Shown here: positions 7,866 through 15,238 of the stretch, in pieces | Layout: the number at the start of each line of letters is the position of its first letter | Numbering within the stretch: position 1 is the stretch's first letter | DNA from: an uncultured Bacteroides sp. | Lineage (GTDB): Bacteria > Bacteroidota > Bacteroidia > Bacteroidales > Bacteroidaceae | Assembly (NCBI GenBank): GCA_905198575.1 | Contig: CAJKDC010000050.1 | Coordinates: forward strand, 1 to 20,946 | Reading direction: 5' to 3' | DNA length: 20,946 nucleotides | Notes under the pieces: generated by a model | Databases searched by the model: none | The model's input: only the letters and a program-made list of their open reading frames with translations | What the model was told of the DNA's origin: nothing | Program-made: the position numbers and the translations under genes

Positions 7866-8579
7866 ATGACTAAATTAAGCGTTAATATAAACAAGGTGGC
7901 TACATTGAGAAATGCCAGAGGGGGCAATACTCCCAATGTAGAGAAGGTTGCACAAGATTGTGAAGCTTTTGGAGCAGAAGGTATTACAGTACATCCACGT
8001 CCGGATGAACGTCATATTCGTTATTCGGATGTATATGCGCTTCGTCCATTGTTGAAAACGGAATTTAATATCGAGGGTTATCCCTGTGCCAGTTTCATCG
8101 ATTTAGTATTGAAAGTAAAACCGCATCAGGTTACTTTGGTTCCAGATAAACCAGATCAGATAACATCAAATGCAGGATGGAATACGAAGGAAAATCTGTC
8201 CTTTTTAAGCGAACTGATGGATGAATTTGGACGGGCTGGTATTCGTACTTCAATTTTTGTGGGTGCTGATGTTGAAATGATTGAATATGCAGCAAAAGCC
8301 GGTGCAGATCGTGTTGAGTTGTATACAGAACCTTATGCTTCCCAGTATATGAAAAATCGTGAAGCTGCTATTGCACCGTTTGTTGAGGCTGCTACTGCTA
8401 CTCGCAAGTTGGGTATGGGATTGAATGCCGGACATGACTTGAGTTTGGAAAACTTGAAGTTCTTTCACGATAATATTCCTTGGTTGGATGAGGTATCAAT
8501 TGGCCATGCTCTGGTTAGTGATGCTTTATATTTGGGACTTAAAAAAACAATTGAAGAATATAAAAACTGCCTTCTTTAA
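7866..8579 (+). CDS. pdxJ: Pyridoxine 5'-phosphate synthase
   Basis: Last ring-forming step of the DXP-dependent vitamin B6 pathway: condenses 1-deoxy-D-xylulose 5-phosphate with 3-amino-2-oxopropyl phosphate to pyridoxine 5'-phosphate, in the cytoplasm. The 237-aa TIM-barrel protein shows VNINKVATLRNARGG at the N terminus, the active-site stretch TVHPRPDERHI with H43, R45 and H50, E70 in NIEGYP, the LNAGHDL phosphate-binding region, and the C-terminal EVSIGHALVSDALYLGL. Length and motifs are those of canonical PdxJ. It begins the operon and is followed after 6 nt by exbB. DXP is also the precursor for IspD, encoded further down the same transcript, although the operon mixes several pathways. 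Confidence 0.97.
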   Translation: MTKLSVNINKVATLRNARGGNTPNVEKVAQDCEAFGAEGITVHPRPDERHIRYSDVYALRPLLKTEFNIEGYPCASFIDLVLKVKPHQVTLVPDKPDQITSNAGWNTKENLSFLSELMDEFGRAGIRTSIFVGADVEMIEYAAKAGADRVELYTEPYASQYMKNREAAIAPFVEAATATRKLGMGLNAGHDLSLENLKFFHDNIPWLDEVSIGHALVSDALYLGLKKTIEEYKNCLL

Positions 8580-8585
8580 AAAATT

Positions 8586-9302
8586 ATGATGACTATGACT
8601 TTTTTGGCTGCACAAGTAATTGCAGATACATTGGCCGGTGGAAATCCGGTGTTGACTCCAATAGCATCCGGTGAACCGGAAATGAATCTTTGGGATATGG
8701 CCTGCAAAGGCGGATGGATTATGATTGTATTGGCTCTGATGTCAGTCATTACATTTTATATTTTCTTTGAACGGGCTGCATTTATACGTAAAGCAGGAAA
8801 AGAAGACCCATTGTTCATGGAGCGAATTCGAGATTATATTAAAACCGGAGAAATTAAAGCGGCTATCAATTACTGTCGTATCGCTAATACACCTTCTGCT
8901 CGTATGATTGAAAAAGGTATTACGCGTATGGGACGCCCGGCTGCAGATATTCAGACGGCTATCGAGAATACGGGTAATATCGAGGTCGCAAAGTTGGAAA
9001 ATGGCTTGTCAATCATTGCGACGGTATCAAGTGGTGCTCCTATGTTGGGATTCTTGGGTACAGTTACAGGTATGGTCCGTGCTTTCTGGAATATGGCGAA
9101 TGCTGGAAATAATATTGATATTACATTATTGTCAAGCGGTATTTATGAGGCGATGATTACCACTGTAGGGGGACTTGTAGTTGGTATTGTTGCAATGTTT
9201 GCTTATAATCATTTGGTATATCGAGTTGATAAGGTCGTGAGTCAGATGGAAGCACGTACATTGGCTTTCATGGATTTATTGAACGAACCTGCGCAAAAAT
9301 AA
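8586..9302 (+). CDS. exbB: MotA/TolQ/ExbB-type proton channel subunit
   Basis: Inner-membrane subunit of the proton-driven motor that powers TonB (or TolA). The 238-aa product has the family layout: an N-terminal segment, TM1 about 43-61 (WIMIVLALMSVITFYIFF), a cytoplasmic loop of about 75 residues, then TM2 about 141-163 and TM3 about 188-210. The channel-lining Thr residues match T159 in GFLGTVTGM and T192/T193 in MITTVGGLVVG. Start ATG 8586 is 6 nt after pdxJ; three Met codons lie within the first four residues' reach, so the start may shift slightly. It is followed after 9 nt by exbD and then tonB, a complete three-part set. Whether the set serves TonB-dependent uptake or a Tol-type envelope role cannot be settled from this subunit. 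Confidence 0.93.
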   Translation: MMTMTFLAAQVIADTLAGGNPVLTPIASGEPEMNLWDMACKGGWIMIVLALMSVITFYIFFERAAFIRKAGKEDPLFMERIRDYIKTGEIKAAINYCRIANTPSARMIEKGITRMGRPAADIQTAIENTGNIEVAKLENGLSIIATVSSGAPMLGFLGTVTGMVRAFWNMANAGNNIDITLLSSGIYEAMITTVGGLVVGIVAMFAYNHLVYRVDKVVSQMEARTLAFMDLLNEPAQK

Positions 9303-9311
9303 AATTGGCTT

Positions 9312-9728
9312 ATGGCACTGAAAAGAAGACAAAAAATATCACCGAGCTTCAGCATGTCATCAATGACAGACTTGATATTCTTGCTGCTGATATTTTTTAT
9401 GATTACTTCTACCATGGTTTCTCCGAATGCCATTAAGGTCCTGTTGCCGCAGGGCTCTGAGCAGACTTCGGCTAAGCCGTTGGCAAGAGTTATTATAGAT
9501 AAGGATTTGAACTATTATTCTGCTTTTGGTAATGAAGATGAAATGCCGATAGCAATAGAGGATTTGCCTGCTTTCTTGATGGATTGTGCTTCGAAAGAGC
9601 CGGAGATGTATGTTGCACTTTATGCAGATGAGTCTATTCCTTACAGAGAGATAGTTCGTGTATTGAATATTGCAAACGAAAATCATTTCAAAATGGTGTT
9701 GGCAACGCGACGTCCTGACACTAAATAA
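9312..9728 (+). CDS. exbD: ExbD/TolR-type biopolymer transport protein
   Basis: A 138-aa partner of ExbB with one membrane helix and a periplasmic domain. The short cytoplasmic N terminus (RRQKISPSFSMSSMTD) leads into a helix at about 21-37 (LIFLLLIFFMITSTMV). D20 at the helix entry is the family's essential proton-carrying Asp. The periplasmic part (about 40-138) has the expected ExbD form, with VIIDKDLNYYS and a final strand ending FKMVLATRRPD. It has normal length, lies 9 nt after exbB and ends 9 nt before tonB. Only one exbD copy is present here; some Bacteroidetes loci carry two. Confidence 0.93.
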   Translation: MALKRRQKISPSFSMSSMTDLIFLLLIFFMITSTMVSPNAIKVLLPQGSEQTSAKPLARVIIDKDLNYYSAFGNEDEMPIAIEDLPAFLMDCASKEPEMYVALYADESIPYREIVRVLNIANENHFKMVLATRRPDTK

Positions 9729-9737
9729 TAGTTTAGC

Positions 9738-10592
9738 ATGAAGAAAAATAAGATAGCAGGAATCGTTGGTACGGTAGTGTTACACGCACTGTTCTTGTTG
9801 CTGTTGTTTTGGATTACGTTATCCGTTCCACAGAAACAGGAAGAGGGTGGTGTGCCTGTTATGCTTGGAAATACGGAAATGGCACAAGGGGATGCAGATC
9901 CTTATACAATGACGGAAGTGGATGTTTTGCCGGAACCGGAAGTTGCACAACCGGAACCTGTGGTGACTCCAGAACCGGAAGTAAAACAGCCTATGATTAC
10001 GCAAACGGAAGAAAAAACGATTGCTGTAAAGAAAGAACAGCCTAAAAAGGAACAACCCAAGAAGAAGGAGCCTGTAAAGAAACAGGAACCTGTAAAAAAG
10101 CCTGTTGTAAAAGAGCCGGAAAAACCTAAAGAAAAAACAGAAGCTGAAAAACGGGCTGAGGCAGAACGGGCTGCTGCTCAGGCTGCTGCAAATAAAATTG
10201 CAGGAGCTTTTGGAAAGGGCTCTCAGATGGGAAGTAAAGGTACGGCTGCGGCAGGTACTGGCATTCAGGGTAGTCCGACAGGAAATGCTGCAACTGGTGC
10301 TACGTCTGGAATCGGAGGATATGGAACCTTTGATTTGAATGGCCGTTCTTTGGGACCTGCAGGGTTACCTAAACCTGTATACAATGTACAGGAAGAGGGT
10401 CGAGTAGTAGTTACTATTGTAGTTGATCCTTCTGGTCGTGTAATAAGTACAAGCATTAATAAACGTACCAATACTGTAAATGCGGCATTGCGCCGTGCGG
10501 CCGAAGAGGCTGCTCGCCGGGCACGTTTTAATACGGTAGATGGTGTAAATAACCAGTCTGGTACAATTACGTATTACTTTAAACTGAGATAA
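9738..10592 (+). CDS. tonB: TonB-family energy transducer with TolA-like central region
   Basis: A 284-aa transducer linking the ExbB/ExbD motor to outer-membrane partners. A single N-terminal helix (about 7-29, GIVGTVVLHALFLLLLFWI) contains H16, which matches the essential His of the TonB membrane anchor. Residues about 60-150 are rich in Pro, Glu and Lys (PEPEVAQPEP, KKEQPKKEQPKKKE), as in TonB spacers. They pass into a Glu/Lys/Ala stretch with helix-forming character (AEKRAEAERAAAQAAANK), more like TolA domain II, then a Gly-rich segment. The C-terminal TonB_C domain (about 207-284) has GRVVVTIVVDPSGRV and ends TITYYFKLR. The gene is 9 nt after exbD and 38 nt before the DJ-1 gene. A Tol-type function remains possible. 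Confidence 0.87.
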   Translation: MKKNKIAGIVGTVVLHALFLLLLFWITLSVPQKQEEGGVPVMLGNTEMAQGDADPYTMTEVDVLPEPEVAQPEPVVTPEPEVKQPMITQTEEKTIAVKKEQPKKEQPKKKEPVKKQEPVKKPVVKEPEKPKEKTEAEKRAEAERAAAQAAANKIAGAFGKGSQMGSKGTAAAGTGIQGSPTGNAATGATSGIGGYGTFDLNGRSLGPAGLPKPVYNVQEEGRVVVTIVVDPSGRVISTSINKRTNTVNAALRRAAEEAARRARFNTVDGVNNQSGTITYYFKLR

Positions 10593-10630
10593 AAAATCTG
10601 TTTTTAATAACTTCTAATAAATAACAGCTT

Positions 10631-11179
10631 ATGAAAACAATTTGTATTTTTTTGGCGAATGGATTCGAAGAAGTTGAAGCTTTGGCTCCATTAGATGTCC
10701 TCAGACGTGGTGGTCTCGAGGTAAAGACTGTTTCTGTAACAGGTGAAAAAATGGTTACCAGTTCTCATGGTGTAACTTTGGCTGCTGATATATTGTTTGA
10801 AGAGCTGAATAAAGAAGAAATTGCTATGGTTGTGCTGCCGGGAGGTTTGCCTGGAGCAACCAATTTGGATGCACATGAAGGATTGGGACGTCTGATTATG
10901 GATTTTGCTGAAGCTGGTAAACCGCTGGCTGCTATTTGTGCCGGTCCTATGGTCTATGGAAACAGAGGATTACTTGCAGGCAAAAATGCAACTTGTTATC
11001 CTGGTTTCGATAAATATCTGGAGGGAGCAAATTATACAGCTAATCTGGTAGAAAAAGACGGAAACTTTATTACTGGAAAAGGTCCGGGCGCAGCATGGGC
11101 TTTTGCTTTTGCTATTCTTGAGACATTCGTGGGTGCAGAGAAAGCTTTGGAATTGAAAAAAGGTATGATTCTGGCCTGA
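10631..11179 (+). CDS. DJ-1/PfpI family protein (YajL/ThiJ type)
   Basis: A 182-aa cytoplasmic protein of the DJ-1 branch, whose members are linked to oxidative-stress protection, chaperone activity and glyoxal/protein deglycation; the biochemical role is debated. The reactive nucleophile-elbow Cys is C103 in AAICAGPMVY and the partner Glu is E14 in NGFEEVEA, both at the usual places. Other family segments are PLDVLRRGG, VVLPGGLPGA and the C-terminal ITGKGPGAAWAFA. Length matches E. coli YajL. Its TGA stop shares one base with the ispD ATG (TGATG at 11177-11181), so the two are probably translationally coupled. The older name ThiJ does not imply a role in thiamine synthesis. Confidence 0.92.
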   Translation: MKTICIFLANGFEEVEALAPLDVLRRGGLEVKTVSVTGEKMVTSSHGVTLAADILFEELNKEEIAMVVLPGGLPGATNLDAHEGLGRLIMDFAEAGKPLAAICAGPMVYGNRGLLAGKNATCYPGFDKYLEGANYTANLVEKDGNFITGKGPGAAWAFAFAILETFVGAEKALELKKGMILA

Positions 11180-11838
11180 TGAAAAAGTTTATAATCATTG
11201 TTGCAGGTGGAAAGGGATTACGTATGGGAGGAGATATCCCCAAACAGTTTATTCCGGTAAAAGGAAAACCTGTATTAATGCGTACAATTGAAACTTTCTA
11301 TGCCTATGACAGTGCAATGAATATTATATTGGTTCTTCCGGTAAGCCAGCAGGCTTACTGGAAAGAACTATGTAATACTTACCATTTCTCACTTCCATAT
11401 CGGATTGCAGATGGAGGCGAAACTCGCTTTCATTCGGTGAAAAATGGGTTGGCATTGGTCGATGCTGACGGAGTTGTAGGAGTACACGATGGGGTACGGC
11501 CTTTTGTATCACAAGATGTTATTGCTGCTTGTTATGAGGCTGCTATGCAGGGTAAAGCTGTTGTTCCAGTTACGGATGTGGTAGAAACCGTACGTAAAAT
11601 TGATGCAGAAAGCAGTGTTACAGTACCTAGAAATGCTTATAAATTGGTACAGACACCGCAGGTATTTCCGATAACAATGTTGAAAGAGGCATACAGACAG
11701 CCTTATACAGATAGTTTTACAGATGATGCTTCGGTTGTTGAAGCGATGGGTATTGAAGTTTCCTTGATACCGGGAAACAGAGAAAATATTAAGTTGACAA
11801 CCCCTTTTGACTTGAAAATAGCGGAGGCTTTGTTATAG
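11179..11838 (+). CDS. ispD: 2-C-methyl-D-erythritol 4-phosphate cytidylyltransferase
   Basis: Third step of the MEP isoprenoid pathway: joins MEP and CTP to give CDP-methylerythritol. The 219-aa protein shows the nucleotide-binding N terminus VAGGKGLRMGGDIPKQF, with the conserved R15 and K22 (about residues 8-24), the VHDGVRPFV segment at about 102-110, LVQTPQVF, and the SFTDDASVVEA and GNRENIKLTTPFDL motifs. Length is normal. The ATG overlaps the DJ-1 stop codon and the gene ends only 2 nt before the recG ATG. Isoprenoid precursors are needed for undecaprenyl phosphate and menaquinone, so the gene is probably essential. Confidence 0.97.
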   Translation: MKKFIIIVAGGKGLRMGGDIPKQFIPVKGKPVLMRTIETFYAYDSAMNIILVLPVSQQAYWKELCNTYHFSLPYRIADGGETRFHSVKNGLALVDADGVVGVHDGVRPFVSQDVIAACYEAAMQGKAVVPVTDVVETVRKIDAESSVTVPRNAYKLVQTPQVFPITMLKEAYRQPYTDSFTDDASVVEAMGIEVSLIPGNRENIKLTTPFDLKIAEALL

Positions 11839-11840
11839 GA

Positions 11841-13937
11841 ATGTTTGATATTACGACAAGGGATATAAAATATTTGCAGGGAGTAGGTCCGCAAAGGGCG
11901 GCTTTGCTGAACAAGGAACTGAATATTTTTTCCTTGCGTGATTTGTTATATTATTTCCCTTATAAATATGTAGACAGGAGTCGCTTGTATTACGTCCACG
12001 AAATAGACGGAAATATGCCTTATATTCAGTTGAAAGGACGTATTATGAGTTTTGAAACTTTTGGTGAGGGGCGCCAGCGGAGGCTGGTAGGACATTTTTC
12101 AGACGGAACAGGCTTTATTGATTTAATCTGGTTTCAGGGGCTGAAGTTTATTGCAAGTAAGTATAAGGTCAATGAAGAATACCTGGTGTTTGGAAAACCT
12201 ACCGTTTTTAATGGTAGGGTAAATATCGCCCATCCTGATATTGATCCGGCGGGAGAAATTACTCTTTCTACTATGGGACTGCGGCCGTATTACAATACGA
12301 CCGAGAAAATGAAACGCAGTGGTATGAATTCGCATGCCCTCGAAAAAATCCAGAATAATTTGTTTGCACTCTTGCAGCAGCCTTTGCCCGAGACGTTGAG
12401 TCCCTCTATTGTCGAGCAACATCATTTGATGTCGCTTGATGAGGCTTTGCGTACAATCCATTTCCCTAAAAATCCGGAAAGTTTGCGTAAGGCGCAATAT
12501 CGTTTGAAATTTGAAGAATTGTTTTATGTGCAGCTCAATATCTTGCGCTATACGAAGGACCGTCAGCGGCGTTTTAAGGGGATTGTTTTTGAGCATGTAG
12601 GACAAATTTTTCATTCGTTTTACGAGCATAATCTTCCTTTCCAGCTTACAGGAGCCCAGAAGCGGGTGATTAAGGAAATCCGTAAGGATATGGGCTCTGG
12701 TAGACAAATGAACCGTTTGCTGCAGGGAGATGTAGGTAGTGGTAAGACACTGGTTGCATTAATGACCATGCTGATTGCGCTTGATAATGGTTTTCAGGCT
12801 TGCCTGATGGCACCTACGGAAATTCTGGCAGGGCAACATTATGAAACGATCGAGCGTTTCTTGTATGGTATGGATGTTAAGGTTGCTTTGCTTACAGGCT
12901 CCGTAAAAGGGAAAAAAAGAGAAGCTATATTGAAAGGCTTATTGACTGGTGATGTGCAGATTTTAATCGGTACACATGCAGTTATCGAAGATTCTGTTGC
13001 GTTCTCTTCTTTGGGAATGGTGGTAATCGATGAGCAACACCGTTTTGGAGTTGCTCAGCGTGCTAAACTGTGGACTAAGAATTCATTGCCCCCTCATGTG
13101 TTGGTTATGACGGCTACTCCGATTCCTCGGACACTGGCAATGACCTTATACGGAGATTTGGATGTTTCTGTAATTGATGAGCTACCTCCAGGCAGAAAAC
13201 CTATACAGACTGTACATCAGTTTGATAATCACCGTATGGAAATGTATGCTTTTATCCGCAGGCAAATTCAGGAAGGGCGTCAGATATATATTGTATACCC
13301 ATTGATTCAGGAAAGTGAAAAAATGGATATTAAAAACCTGGAAGAGGGCTATTTGCATGTGTGCGAGGCTTTTCCTGAATATAAGGTCAGTAAGGTACAC
13401 GGTAAGATGAAGCCTGCCGAAAAGGATGAGGAAATGCAACGTTTCGTATCAGGAGAAGCACAAATAATGGTTGCTACGACTGTGATTGAGGTAGGTGTAA
13501 ATGTGCCGAATGCTTCAGTAATGGTTATAGAAAATGCCGAACGTTTCGGACTTTCTCAATTGCATCAGCTCAGAGGCCGTGTTGGCCGTGGAGCCGATCA
13601 GTCGTATTGTATCTTGGTAACAGGGTATAAGCTGTCTGAAGATACGCGTAAGCGTATTGAAATAATGGTGCAGACAAACGATGGATTCGAGATTGCCGAA
13701 GCCGATCTTAAGCTTAGAGGTCCAGGTGACTTGGAAGGAACACAGCAGAGTGGTGTTGCTTTTGACCTGAAAATTGCTGATATTGCTAAGGATGGACAGT
13801 TGCTGCAATATGTTCGTGAGGTAGCCGAGAAAATTATTGATGCTGATCCGCAGCAGATGTTGCCGGAAAACGAAATTTTATGGAAACAATTGCGTGAGCT
13901 GAATAAAAAATCAGTCGACTGGTCTGTCATTTCCTGA
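11841..13937 (+). CDS. recG: ATP-dependent DNA helicase RecG
   Basis: Superfamily 2 translocase that reverses stalled replication forks and branch-migrates Holliday junctions. The 698-aa product has the full RecG layout: an N-terminal wedge domain with an OB fold (about 1-240; LQGVGPQRAALL helix-hairpin start), then helicase domains with Walker A GDVGSGKT (K302), the Walker B variant DEQH (397-400), MTATPIPRTLAMTLYGDLD, and in domain 2 VATTVIEVGVNVPNA, LHQLRGRVGRG and the C-terminal LRGPGDLEGTQQSG that is typical of RecG. The start is 2 nt after the ispD stop. It is the last gene of the pdxJ operon and is followed by a stem-loop. No frameshift or loss of motif is seen. Confidence 0.97.
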   Translation: MFDITTRDIKYLQGVGPQRAALLNKELNIFSLRDLLYYFPYKYVDRSRLYYVHEIDGNMPYIQLKGRIMSFETFGEGRQRRLVGHFSDGTGFIDLIWFQGLKFIASKYKVNEEYLVFGKPTVFNGRVNIAHPDIDPAGEITLSTMGLRPYYNTTEKMKRSGMNSHALEKIQNNLFALLQQPLPETLSPSIVEQHHLMSLDEALRTIHFPKNPESLRKAQYRLKFEELFYVQLNILRYTKDRQRRFKGIVFEHVGQIFHSFYEHNLPFQLTGAQKRVIKEIRKDMGSGRQMNRLLQGDVGSGKTLVALMTMLIALDNGFQACLMAPTEILAGQHYETIERFLYGMDVKVALLTGSVKGKKREAILKGLLTGDVQILIGTHAVIEDSVAFSSLGMVVIDEQHRFGVAQRAKLWTKNSLPPHVLVMTATPIPRTLAMTLYGDLDVSVIDELPPGRKPIQTVHQFDNHRMEMYAFIRRQIQEGRQIYIVYPLIQESEKMDIKNLEEGYLHVCEAFPEYKVSKVHGKMKPAEKDEEMQRFVSGEAQIMVATTVIEVGVNVPNASVMVIENAERFGLSQLHQLRGRVGRGADQSYCILVTGYKLSEDTRKRIEIMVQTNDGFEIAEADLKLRGPGDLEGTQQSGVAFDLKIADIAKDGQLLQYVREVAEKIIDADPQQMLPENEILWKQLRELNKKSVDWSVIS

Positions 13938-13946
13938 AAATAGATT

Positions 13947-13972
13947 CGTTTTACTTTTGTAAAATCGTTTTC
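13947..13972 (+). terminator. Stem-loop after recG
   Basis: TTTTAC (13949-13954) pairs with GTAAAA (13959-13964) around a TTTT loop. CG on each side can extend the stem across a one-base bulge, and TTTT follows at 13968-13971. It lies 9 nt after the recG stop and probably ends the pdxJ-recG transcript, although the stem is weak and A/T-rich. Confidence 0.5.
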
Positions 13973-14022
13973 AAAATTAGAAGCTGAAATGGGAAAATAC
14001 CTGAAAAATAGTTAATTGGCTA

Positions 14023-14053
14023 TTTCTTATATCAAGAAAAATTTGTATATTTG
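14023..14053 (+). promoter_or_regulatory. Likely promoter of the M23 peptidase gene
   Basis: TATATTTG (14046-14053) fully matches TAnnTTTG. It lies 19 nt after TTTC (14023-14026), a three-of-four match to the -33 element TTTG. Transcription would start near 14060 and leave a leader of about 130 nt that carries two competing inverted repeats. Confidence 0.5.
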
Positions 14054-14113
14054 GGCGGTTTTTGAAAAACCAACTATGAAATATAGATGTTCAAGTATTA
14101 ACATAGTCTTCAT

Positions 14114-14147
14114 ATACAAATAAGATTCAGACGTATTTGTATCTGAA
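14114..14147 (+). repeat. Two overlapping inverted repeats in the M23 leader
   Basis: ATACAAATA (14114-14122) and TATTTGTAT (14134-14142) form a perfect 9-bp stem with an 11-nt loop. TTCAGA (14126-14131) and TCTGAA (14142-14147) form a second perfect 6-bp stem with a 10-nt loop. The second stem's left arm lies in the loop of the first, and they share base 14142, so they cannot fully coexist. Together they could be an operator or a small RNA switch. Confidence 0.45.
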
Positions 14148-14189
14148 GGCTAATATTTCTGTTTAAATTAAAAAAAGAGTATTTAGCTA

Positions 14190-15092
14190 ATGATTTTGAA
14201 ATGTGTAAAGGTAGTGGCTTTGGCAGCAATGACATTAGTGAGTGTTCAGGCTTCCGGACAGGATTTGCTGGCTCGCCAGGCCCCTATTGACAGAAAGTTG
14301 AAAGCCGTAGACTCTGTGGCGTTAATCCGCCAGATTAAGGCGGAACAGGCAGCATATCCTGCCTACAGTTTGTATCCAAACTGGGATAATAAAAGAGTTC
14401 ATGCTTATGGCAATGCAGTAACCGTTCCGGATACTTTCCGGATTGATTTGACTGGATATTGTATGCCAACTACGCATACCAAGATTACATCACGTTGTGG
14501 TCCCCGCTGGCGTAGAATGCACAATGGCTTAGACATTAAGGTATATATAGGTGATACCATCCGTGCAGCTTTCGACGGAAAGGTTCGTATGGTGAAATAT
14601 GAGCGCCGTGGTTACGGTAAGTATGTGGTAATTCGCCATGAAAACGGATTGGAAACCATTTACGGTCACTTATCTAAGCAGATTGTAAAAGAGGATCAGT
14701 ATGTAAGAGCAGGTGAGCCTATTGGTTTAGGTGGTAATACCGGTCGTTCTACAGGTTCACATTTGCATTTTGAAACCCGTTTTTTGGGAGAAGTAATTAA
14801 TCCTGAGTTCTTGTTTAATTTTGAAAAACAGGATATCGTAGCAGATAATTACTTGTTTATCAAGGGAGCTAACCGTTATGCATATCAGCGCAATGGAAAC
14901 CGTCCTGCTTTAACTGCTAAAGCAACAACGACTTCCGGAGATGGTTCTATCAAGTATCATAAAGTTCGTAAAGGAGATACACTGGGAAGAATTTCTCGCT
15001 TGACGCATGTTTCTATAGATAAACTTTGTAAATTGAATCGAATTACAAGAACTACAATCTTGCGTCCGGGACAAATTTTAAGATGTTCATAA
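14190..15092 (+). CDS. Secreted M23 metallopeptidase with C-terminal LysM
   Basis: A cell-wall enzyme of the LytM/lysostaphin family, likely a peptidoglycan endopeptidase in the periplasm. The 300-aa product has an uncleaved-looking or signal-type N terminus (about 1-23, ending QASGQ), a linker, and the M23 domain (about 95-207). Zinc ligands and catalytic His residues are all present: H111 and D115 in HNGLDIKV, H160 in YGHL, and H191/H193 in GSHLHFE. An active enzyme is therefore expected, unlike degenerate EnvC/NlpD types. A LysM domain for peptidoglycan binding follows at about 254-299 (YHKVRKGDTLGRISR to LRPGQILRCS). The gene stands alone, with its own promoter and a strong terminator. 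Confidence 0.92.
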   Translation: MILKCVKVVALAAMTLVSVQASGQDLLARQAPIDRKLKAVDSVALIRQIKAEQAAYPAYSLYPNWDNKRVHAYGNAVTVPDTFRIDLTGYCMPTTHTKITSRCGPRWRRMHNGLDIKVYIGDTIRAAFDGKVRMVKYERRGYGKYVVIRHENGLETIYGHLSKQIVKEDQYVRAGEPIGLGGNTGRSTGSHLHFETRFLGEVINPEFLFNFEKQDIVADNYLFIKGANRYAYQRNGNRPALTAKATTTSGDGSIKYHKVRKGDTLGRISRLTHVSIDKLCKLNRITRTTILRPGQILRCS

Positions 15093-15114
15093 AGTTTTGT
15101 TAGTAAATAAATAT

Positions 15115-15151
15115 AAAAGAGGTGGGGAAGAAATACTTTTCCACCTCTTTT
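15115..15151 (+). terminator. Strong intrinsic terminator after the M23 gene
   Basis: AAAAGAGGTGG (15115-15125) is perfectly complementary to CCACCTCTTTT (15141-15151). The stem can extend inward with G-T pairs. T-rich arms on both sides mean it can act in either direction. It starts 22 nt after the M23 stop codon. Confidence 0.85.
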
Positions 15152-15176
15152 GCGTATATAGTATCCGAAAAAAAAG

Positions 15177-15184
15177 TAAATTTG
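15177..15184 (+). promoter_or_regulatory. -7 box upstream of the DoxX-like gene
   Basis: TAAATTTG fully matches TAnnTTTG and lies 54 nt before the proposed start. The nearest TTTG (15149-15152), in the tail of the preceding terminator, is 24 nt away, rather far for a -33 element. The leader would be about 48 nt. Confidence 0.5.
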
Positions 15185-15238
15185 CATCATAATGATGACA
15201 AAAGGAAAATTTGAGCCCAATTTATAAACAGCATATAT

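Noticed and set aside
10593..10630. Terminator between tonB and the DJ-1 gene
   Set aside because: The 38-nt gap is A/T-rich with a short T run but no stem before it, so I treat the operon as continuous.
12123..12707. 194-codon open frame on the - strand inside recG
   Set aside because: It is antisense to the conserved RecG wedge domain and helicase start, with a composition typical of a shadow frame.
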